From JBKHXU01 sp046565865 (GTDB lineage Bacteria; Pseudomonadota; Gammaproteobacteria; Acidiferrobacterales; Sulfurifustaceae): 15,309 bases of DNA. A program made the position numbers and the translations under genes. Every line of letters begins with the position of its first letter. The stretch's first letter is position 1. Below the pieces are notes generated by a model, which was not told the origin of the DNA, ran no database searches, and saw nothing but the letters and a program-made list of their open reading frames with translations. The stretch covers positions 1-15,309 of the forward strand of contig JBKHXU010000179.1 in NCBI GenBank assembly GCA_046565865.1. The letters are read 5' to 3'. Shown here piece by piece: positions 8,060 through 15,309 of the stretch.

Positions 8060-8139
8060 TCATCCCGAGCGACTGCGAGGGACCTCCCTCAGACAGCACG
8101 GTGTTTAGCGGTGCGAGATATCTCGCTTCGCTCGAAATG
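8060..8139. repeat. Dispersed intergenic palindromic repeat, copy 3 (inverted pair)
   Basis: This lies in the 135-bp gap between recR and the ATPase gene. The left arm is TCATCCCGAGCGACTGCGAG from 8060. The right arm, up to 8139, reads on the minus strand CATTTCGAGCGAAGCGAG, then ATATCTC. The arms face each other as in copy 2. Just left of it, TGACCGC-GCA-GCGGTCA (8046-8062) forms a perfect 7-bp hairpin. No clear T tract marks a terminator for recR. Confidence 0.6.
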
Positions 8140-8143
8140 GCAC

Positions 8144-8749
8144 CTAGGTTTCCCGCCGCCCGGAAAGCGCACGCGCGAGGGTGCTGCGGTCGGTATATTC
8201 AAGCTCACCGCCGACGGGAACGCCGTAGGCGATGCGCGTCGCGCGAATATTGCGCCGCCGCACCAACTCGCCGATGTAATGCGCCGTGGCCTCGCCCTCG
8301 ACCGTGAGATTGGTCGCGAGCACGACTTCTTTTATTACCCCTTCGTCTAGCAAGGCTTCGAGCCGTGGGATGCCGATCTGTTCCGGACCGACGCCATCGA
8401 GCGGCGACAGCCGCCCCATCAGCACGAAGTACATGCCGTTGAAAACGCCGGCTTGGTCCAGCGACACCAAATCCGACGGCGACTCGACGACGCACAGCAA
8501 CGCCGGATCGCGCCGCGTCGAGCTGCAAATGGCGCAGAGCTCGGCCTCGCTGAAATTATTGCAACGCTGGCAGTGGCGCACGCGCTCCAGCGCCTGCGCC
8601 AGCGCGCGCGCGATCTGACTCGCGCCGTCGCGATCGCGCTCGAGCAGATGAAACGCCATGCGCTGCGCGCTCTTCGGCCCCACACCGGGCAGTCGGCGCA
8701 GCGCCTGCTTCAAGGCTTCGAGTGCGGTTAATTCGTTGGCCGAGGTCAT
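8144..8749 (-). CDS. recR: Recombination mediator RecR
   Basis: RecR works with RecO (and RecF) to load RecA on gapped single-stranded DNA. The product is 201 aa, the same length as E. coli RecR. It has the N-terminal helix-hairpin-helix ([17 protein letters not shown], about 20-36), a zinc finger of four cysteines (C60, C63, C72, C75), a Toprim domain (about 85-175, with VVESPSDL and [11 protein letters not shown]) and the C-terminal [20 protein letters not shown]. The start lies one base after the ybaB stop, so translation is probably coupled. It is the last gene of the dnaX-ybaB-recR block. Confidence 0.97.
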   Translation of the reverse strand: MTSANELTALEALKQALRRLPGVGPKSAQRMAFHLLERDRDGASQIARALAQALERVRHCQRCNNFSEAELCAICSSTRRDPALLCVVESPSDLVSLDQAGVFNGMYFVLMGRLSPLDGVGPEQIGIPRLEALLDEGVIKEVVLATNLTVEGEATAHYIGELVRRRNIRATRIAYGVPVGGELEYTDRSTLARALSGRRET

Positions 8750-8750
8750 A

Positions 8751-9071
8751 TCAGAACGGCATGCTGAAGCCGGGAATATTGAGACCCGCGGTCAGGCCCG
8801 ACATCTTTTCCTGCGTCGCCTGCTCCGCCTTGCGCACGGCGTCGTTCATTGCCGCCGCGATCAAATCTTCAAGCACTTCTTTGTCGTCTTGCAGCAGGCT
8901 GGGATCGATCTTGACCGACTTCACGTCGTGCCGGCACGTCATGGTGATCGACACCAAGTTGCCGCCGGCGCTGCCGGTGACCTCGATGCGCGCCAACTCC
9001 TCTTGCGCCTTGCGCAAGTTTTCCTGCATCGCCTGCGCCTGTTTCAAGATATTTCCGATTCCGCCTTTCAT
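8751..9071 (-). CDS. ybaB: YbaB/EbfC family nucleoid-associated protein
   Basis: Small DNA-binding protein of 106 aa (E. coli YbaB is 109) that forms dimers coating or bending DNA. The start [19 protein letters not shown] is characteristic, followed by a helical coiled region (about 5-30), a beta region and a second helix (about 62-92). Its ATG overlaps the dnaX stop in an ATGA arrangement (9068-9071). A GAGG ribosome site lies five bases upstream, inside dnaX. The gene is almost always found between dnaX and recR, which suggests a role near replication or repair, but its precise function is unsettled. Confidence 0.95.
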   Translation of the reverse strand: MKGGIGNILKQAQAMQENLRKAQEELARIEVTGSAGGNLVSITMTCRHDVKSVKIDPSLLQDDKEVLEDLIAAAMNDAVRKAEQATQEKMSGLTAGLNIPGFSMPF

Positions 9072-10711
9072 GACTGCCTCGCGTTCGACGACTTCGGTCG
9101 TATGGTTTCGGGATTCACGCGCGCATTGAATTTTTCGCGCAGCGCCTGCACGTTGGGATCGCTGTTAATCGCCTGCACCGCCGCCTGCTGCTGCTCGTCG
9201 CGCACGCGGCTTTTCTCCTGCGTCGGCGTCTCCGCCGGCGGTTTGCCGATGCGCACCGTGAGTTTCAACGGCCGACCGTAGTAGGCTTCCAGCGCCTGCT
9301 TCAATACCGCCTCGCGTTCCTTGTTGATCAGTTGTTGGCACGCCTCGTCCAACACCAGCGCGATCGCATCGTCGGTTTGCGCTTCGAGCACGGCATTGTT
9401 CGCCAACTCACGTACGAGCCCGCCGAGCTTGAGCGCGGCCACGACCTCGCTCCAGTGGCCCGCCGTTGCCTTGGCAGGTATCGACGTCGCGGGCGGTTCC
9501 GGTGCGCGCGCTTTCGACGCCGCCGATTGCGGCGCCGTCACGGCGGCCGGTGCCGACATTTTCGCCTCTGCCTTGGGCGGCGTAGCCGTTACGGTGCGCA
9601 TCGGACGCGGCGTGCCGGCGTCGGCCACTGCCGACGCAGGTCGAAACGCGATCATGCGCAGCAATGTCATCTCCACGCCGGTGCGCGGATCGGGCGCGAG
9701 GTCCACGTCGCGCCGCCCGAGCACGCCGATCTGATAATAAAGCTGCACGTCTTCGGCGCTCATGGCGTCCGCGTGCTGTAGCAACCGCGGGCGTTCGGCG
9801 TCGTCGACCAGCTCCGGATCGGCCTGCACCAGCGCGATGCGGTGCAGCGTCACTAGCAATTCATCGAGCAGGCATTCGCAATCGAGACCGTGCGCAATCA
9901 GATCGGCGACAACGGCCAACGCCGCGCGCGTGTCACCGGCGGCGATTGCGGAAAGCGCGCGGTCGATGGCGTCTTGATCGATCGTGCCGAGCATCGCGCG
10001 CACCTCGGCCTCGTTCAGCTTCCCGCCGCCGTATGCGATTGCCTGATCCAGCAAGCTCAATCCGTCACGCATGCTGCCGTCGGCCGCGCGCGCCAACAGT
10101 TGAATCGCCGGACCGTCGGCGGAAATATTTTCGGCGCTGAGTATTTTGTCGAGCTGACCGGCAATTTCGGCGGGCGATAGACGTTTAAGCGCGAATTGCA
10201 GACAGCGTGACAGCACCGTCACCGGCAGGCGCTGCGGGTCCGTGGTCGCGAGCAGGAATTTCACGTGCGGCGGTGGCTCCTCCAACGTCTTTAGCAGTGC
10301 GTTGAAACTGTGGCCGGAGAGCATGTGTACTTCGTCGATGAGGTATACCTTGTAGCGCCCGCGGGTCGGCGCATACTGCACGTTGTCGAGCAGCTCGCGC
10401 GTGTCGTCGACCTTGGTGCGCGAGGCGGCGTCGACTTCGATCAAATCGATGAAACGGCCCTCGTCAACTTCACGGCAGGCACTGCATTCGCCGCAAGGCT
10501 TGGAGGTAACACCCGTTTCGCAGTTGAGGGATTTGGCGAGGATGCGCGCGATGGTGGTCTTACCGACGCCGCGCGTGCCGGTAAAAAGGAACGCGTGATG
10601 CAACCGGTCGTGATCCAGCGCGTTGACCAACGGCCGCACCACGTGCGCCTGCCCCACAAGATCGGCAAACGTGCGCGGGCGCCACTTGCGGGCGAGCACC
10701 TGGTAACTCAT
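9068..10711 (-). CDS. dnaX: DNA polymerase III subunits tau/gamma
   Basis: Clamp-loader ATPase of the replisome. I take ATG at 10711, giving [12 protein letters not shown], the conserved DnaX start (547 aa). An upstream frame extension would run almost to the SRP RNA and is not credible. Motifs present are Walker A GTRGVGKT (45-52), a zinc module (C64, C73, C76, C79), Walker B LIDEVH (124-129), sensor 1 ATTDP and the arginine finger SRC (168-170). A low-complexity Ala/Pro linker (about 375-415) leads to the tau C-terminal domain, which is shorter than in E. coli (643 aa). I see no A-AAA-AAG slippery heptamer in the linker region, so the ribosomal frameshift that makes gamma in E. coli is not evident. 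Confidence 0.96.
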   Translation of the reverse strand: MSYQVLARKWRPRTFADLVGQAHVVRPLVNALDHDRLHHAFLFTGTRGVGKTTIARILAKSLNCETGVTSKPCGECSACREVDEGRFIDLIEVDAASRTKVDDTRELLDNVQYAPTRGRYKVYLIDEVHMLSGHSFNALLKTLEEPPPHVKFLLATTDPQRLPVTVLSRCLQFALKRLSPAEIAGQLDKILSAENISADGPAIQLLARAADGSMRDGLSLLDQAIAYGGGKLNEAEVRAMLGTIDQDAIDRALSAIAAGDTRAALAVVADLIAHGLDCECLLDELLVTLHRIALVQADPELVDDAERPRLLQHADAMSAEDVQLYYQIGVLGRRDVDLAPDPRTGVEMTLLRMIAFRPASAVADAGTPRPMRTVTATPPKAEAKMSAPAAVTAPQSAASKARAPEPPATSIPAKATAGHWSEVVAALKLGGLVRELANNAVLEAQTDDAIALVLDEACQQLINKEREAVLKQALEAYYGRPLKLTVRIGKPPAETPTQEKSRVRDEQQQAAVQAINSDPNVQALREKFNARVNPETIRPKSSNARQS

Positions 10712-10748
10712 TGGATGCGGCGCGTAACCTCGAGAATGGTGGCGGCTC

Positions 10749-10845
10749 AAGCCAGCCGCACCCCGGTACCCGGGGCGGCTGCTGCGGCTGCTTCCTTCCG
10801 GACCTGACCGGGTTCACAGTCTCCCGTCACTGGGGGGACCGGCCC
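10749..10845 (-). ncRNA. ffs: Signal recognition particle RNA, small bacterial (4.5S) type
   Basis: The minus strand contains the universal SRP apical domain: GGTCAGGTCCGGAAGGAAGC followed by AGCC. It is set in a long hairpin of about 97 nt whose ends pair (GGGCCGG near 10845 with CTGGCTT near 10749, allowing G-U). This RNA joins Ffh to target membrane proteins to the translocon. It lies 37 bases upstream of dnaX in the same orientation, the arrangement also found in B. subtilis (scr-dnaX). A weak -10-like TAAACT lies at 10864-10869 on the minus strand. The exact ends are estimated from pairing. Confidence 0.95.
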
Positions 10846-11002
10846 TTGCCGCCGTAGGGACGCAGTTTAACACGTGATCCACCGGCCGACACCCGGCACG
10901 GCCAACACCGCATTCACGGATTGGGCATGCGACCCAACATCGACGCCGGATCGGTATTTCGCACGGAATCACTCTGCCAAGCCGAGGTTTGTGCGCCTTA
11001 AG

Positions 11003-13411
<2,409 letters not shown>

Positions 13412-14598
13412 ATTTTCAGCAAGTCGGTAGTCGGCGCCATGACGTGGCTCGCGCGTGCATCGCGCAATGCGCGTGCGAGCGCGCTATTCTCGCGATAGGC
13501 GATGCCGCCACTGAGGGTCATGGCTTCGTTCGTGATTCGTACCGCCGTATCGGCGGCGGCCGCCTTGGAGGCCAAGATCGACAGCATCGCGTTCGCGCTG
13601 CCCAGGTCACCGAGCTGCGCGGCGCGGTAAACGAGCAAGCGCGTTTTTTCGAGCTCCATCCACATCTCCCCAACACGGTGTTGCACGGTTTCGATCTGTC
13701 CGAGCGGCGCACCGGAGTGCTCATACTGACGCGACTTGAGATGCTGCACCGTGGCGTTCAACGCGGCATGCGCCACGCCAAGATACGTCCCCGCCATCGC
13801 CGTCAAGAAAAACGGCGCCACCACCTCGAACACGTACCAAACCTGCTCGCCCTCCTGCCCAAGCAGGTTGTCGAGGGGCACCCGCACGCCATCGAGCTGC
13901 ATGGCACGCGAGTCATTGCCGCGCATGCCAACGCCGCGCCACGGCTCACCCCAGCGCAGCCCGGGCAGTTCCCGATCGACAATCACACAGCTGAATTCCC
14001 CCAATTCCGATTCTGTACTGGCCTGTGTCGATACCACGTAGGAGTCGGCGTGACTGCCGTTGGTGACGAACTGTTTGTTGCCATCGACGATGAACGAAGA
14101 ACCATCACGTTGCAGTCGCGTGTGTGGCAGAAAGAACTGCGAACCGCTCCCCGCTTCGGACAGCGCCAGTGTCGTGAAATGTTCACCCGCGGCTATCGGC
14201 GTCAGGTAGTGTTTGTCTTGATACGGAGTCGCCTTGGCGGCGATTACGGCGGTTGCGACGCAGTGCATGCCAAAACACATCGCGGTCGAGGGGCAGCCGC
14301 GTCCGATTATTTCGGTGATGGCCGCAAGACCAAGCAGGCCTTGCCCGAGTCCGCCTAACCGCGCCGGCGCTGTTAAGCCGGTTAACCCCGCTGCCCTAAG
14401 CGCCCGCAAACTGTCGGCCGGCCAGAGACATTCCTGATCGACGCGTTCGGCGTTCGGCAGAATGACGCTTTCGGTAATCGCCTCCGCGGTACTGTAGGCG
14501 CTACGCAAGTCGGAGGAAAAAAGCTCGTTCATTGTGTGCTTTCACATTTTCCGGATGGGCGTAGGTCGGCGCTCGGAGTATCAATCGATCCGCCGTAA

Positions 14599-14622
14599 CG
14601 CGTACCGTGATCACAGTACGCG
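14599..14622. promoter_or_regulatory. 24-bp near-palindrome, candidate operator
   Basis: CGCGTAC at 14599-14605 and GTACGCG at 14616-14622 are perfect inverted halves, and the centre GTGATCAC is itself palindromic. Only one base pair (C/A) breaks the symmetry. It lies 67-90 bases upstream of the dehydrogenase start, where a promoter is expected. The size and symmetry suit a dimeric repressor such as a TetR-type fatty-acid regulator, but the protein is unknown. The rest of 14533-14780 shows no gene that I recognise. Confidence 0.45.
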
Positions 14623-14779
14623 ATTGCATTAGTGGGCGTAAGAGCAGGACGTGCGCGTTGGCCCGAAGCCCCACTGGTGTTAGGGACATTAACGACACGC
14701 TTGCGAGGACGCGCAGCCGGCAAGCGCCCGCCTGTGATGCGCTGCTAAAGGTCACGCAACAAACGCAGAAACGCTGTAG

Positions 14780-14871
<92 letters not shown>

Positions 14872-14892
14872 GGATTCTACACTTCACGACTT

Positions 14893-14987
14893 ACGTCCAT
14901 CCCTGGAGCGCCAACCAGCTCGGCAATCCCTGCCTCGCGCTCAGCGGCGCGAGAGTCCGCCGGACTCTCGCGAGTTCTCCGCTTCGC
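14893..14987 (-). repeat. tRNA-associated hairpin element A
   Basis: A 95-bp GC-rich element between the two tRNA-Ser genes. On the minus strand it begins directly after an 18-nt copy of a tRNA-Ser 5' end (14988-15005) and ends with GGACGT. It contains a perfect 11-bp hairpin with a 3-nt loop (14948-14972). It aligns with element B at 15157-15245 over most of its length, sharing GCGA, CGGAG, GAGCGCGAGGCA, GCCGAGCTGG and GGACGT. No coding function is apparent. Confidence 0.7.
14948..14972. other. Hairpin of element A
   Basis: CGCGAGAGTCC at 14948-14958 pairs perfectly with GGACTCTCGCG at 14962-14972 across the loop GCC. It differs from the hairpin of element B at three stem positions, all compensated on the opposite arm. 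Confidence 0.75.
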
Positions 14988-15005
14988 CCGTTCGGACACC
15001 TCTCC
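14988..15005 (-). repeat. 18-nt fragment of tRNA-Ser 5' end (A)
   Basis: The minus strand reads GGAGAGGTGTCCGAACGG. It equals nucleotides 1-18 of the adjacent tRNA-Ser(GGA), apart from one G-to-A change. Five leader bases before it also match. The copy stops abruptly in the D loop, where element A begins. Confidence 0.75.
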
Positions 15006-15030
15006 GGATTTATAGAGAACTCATCTGATA

Positions 15031-15120
15031 TGGCGGAGAGGGAGGGATTCGAACCCTCGATGCCGTTGCCGGCATAACGGTTTTCGAGACCGTCCAATTC
15101 AACCGCTCTTGCACCTCTCC
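15031..15120 (-). tRNA. tRNA-Ser (anticodon CGA)
   Basis: A 90-nt class II tRNA on the minus strand with encoded CCA (15031-15033). The acceptor stem GGAGAGG/CCTCTCC and discriminator G are identical to the neighbouring tRNA-Ser(GGA). The anticodon stem ACGGT/ACCGT encloses the loop CTCGAAA, whose anticodon CGA (plus-strand 15084-15086) reads UCG. The long variable arm and the same T arm are present. Confidence 0.96.
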
Positions 15121-15166
15121 GAGAACCTTTCCCTTCGTTTATCTACCTACAGGGTAACGTCCCTGT
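15103..15166. repeat. 64-bp direct repeat, copy 1 (tRNA-Ser 5' end plus leader)
   Basis: This covers nucleotides 1-18 of tRNA-Ser(CGA) and 46 bases of its 5' leader. It is identical, base for base, to 15246-15309, giving a 143-bp period. The identity of the non-coding leader points to a recent duplication. Confidence 0.9.
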
Positions 15167-15245
15167 CGCGCACCCAGCTCGGCATCCATGCCTCGCGCTC
15201 GCCGGCGTGAATGTCCACTGGACATTCACGAAGGCTCCGGCTCGC
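15157..15245 (-). repeat. tRNA-associated hairpin element B
   Basis: The second copy of the element seen at 14893-14987, here 89 bp. On the minus strand it starts directly after an 18-nt tRNA-Ser(CGA) 5' fragment (15246-15263) and ends with GGACGT, merging into the leader of the intact tRNA gene. It carries an 11-bp hairpin at 15206-15230: CGTGAATGTCC and GGACATTCACG around the loop ACT. Confidence 0.7.
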
Positions 15246-15309
15246 CCGCTCTTGCACCTCTCCGAGAACCTTTCCCTTCGTTTATCTACCTACAGGGTAA
15301 CGTCCCTGT
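15246..15309. repeat. 64-bp direct repeat, copy 2, running to the window edge
   Basis: The exact second copy of 15103-15166. Its tRNA part (minus strand GGAGAGGTGCAAGAGCGG, 15246-15263) is a truncated tRNA-Ser(CGA) 5' end with no anticodon arm, so it is not a gene. The last ten bases (15300-15309) match the start of element B, so a further element copy probably continues beyond the window. Confidence 0.85.

Noticed and set aside
7113..8350. A long plus-strand frame (411 codons) opposite the ATPase and binding-protein genes.
   Set aside because: It is antisense to genes with complete motifs and has an arginine-rich, domain-free translation typical of shadow frames in GC-rich DNA.
10712..10750. 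An N-terminal extension of DnaX by 13 codons to 10750.
   Set aside because: It would touch the SRP RNA 3' end, and the family start [12 protein letters not shown] is at 10711.
14891..15097. A 68-codon reading frame on the minus strand across tRNA-Ser(CGA) and element A.
   Set aside because: It runs through the tRNA gene and a non-coding hairpin repeat, so the open frame is incidental to GC-rich sequence.
14948..15230. Reading the repeated hairpins near the tRNAs as a CRISPR array or as rho-independent terminators.
   Set aside because: There are only two copies, the units contain tRNA fragments rather than unique spacers, and no T tract follows the hairpins on the minus strand.

Overview
The window looks like chromosomal DNA from a high-GC gammaproteobacterium. 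I infer this from the oligoribonuclease, the short 4.5S-type SRP RNA, the dnaX-ybaB-recR cluster, a glutamate/aspartate-type ABC importer and tRNAs with an encoded CCA end. I cannot name a genus. Most of it is ordinary core genome. The accessory or unusual material is in the intergenic regions and at the right edge.

Layout, left to right. (1) Positions 1-43 hold the first codons of a leftward gene that resembles an HU-family DNA-binding protein. An intergenic stretch of nearly 380 bases follows, with two interleaved inverted repeats, a 10-bp stem-loop and one copy of a dispersed palindromic repeat. (2) orn (leftward) is divergent from a Ste24-type M48 membrane protease, which is followed by a pterin-4a-carbinolamine dehydratase. 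(3) After a repeat-bearing gap comes a 670-residue APC-superfamily transporter resembling the KimA potassium importer. (4) Converging on it is a leftward four-gene polar amino-acid ABC import operon, in transcription order ATPase, binding protein, permease, permease. (5) Upstream of that, also leftward, is the block SRP RNA - dnaX - ybaB - recR, with overlapping or nearly abutting genes. It links the clamp loader to recombination-repair proteins. (6) Next is a leftward pair: an acyl-CoA dehydrogenase homologue whose 3' end overlaps the start of a hybrid sensor histidine kinase by 40 bases. A 24-bp near-palindrome lies upstream of the pair. (7) At the right edge are two leftward tRNA-Ser genes (anticodons GGA and CGA).

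The most unusual structure is around those tRNAs. Each has, on its 5' side or beside it, a short GC-rich element containing an 11-bp hairpin. Each element is joined to an 18-nt copy of the 5' end of the neighbouring tRNA-Ser. Both tRNA fragments stop at the same tRNA nucleotide. The two hairpins differ at three base pairs, and all three differences are compensated. Beside the CGA tRNA the duplication is exact over 64 bp and runs to the window edge, where another element appears to begin. This looks like a small tRNA-5'-end-associated repeat family.

All protein functions are read from recognised motifs and family resemblance in the translated sequence. No searches were run.
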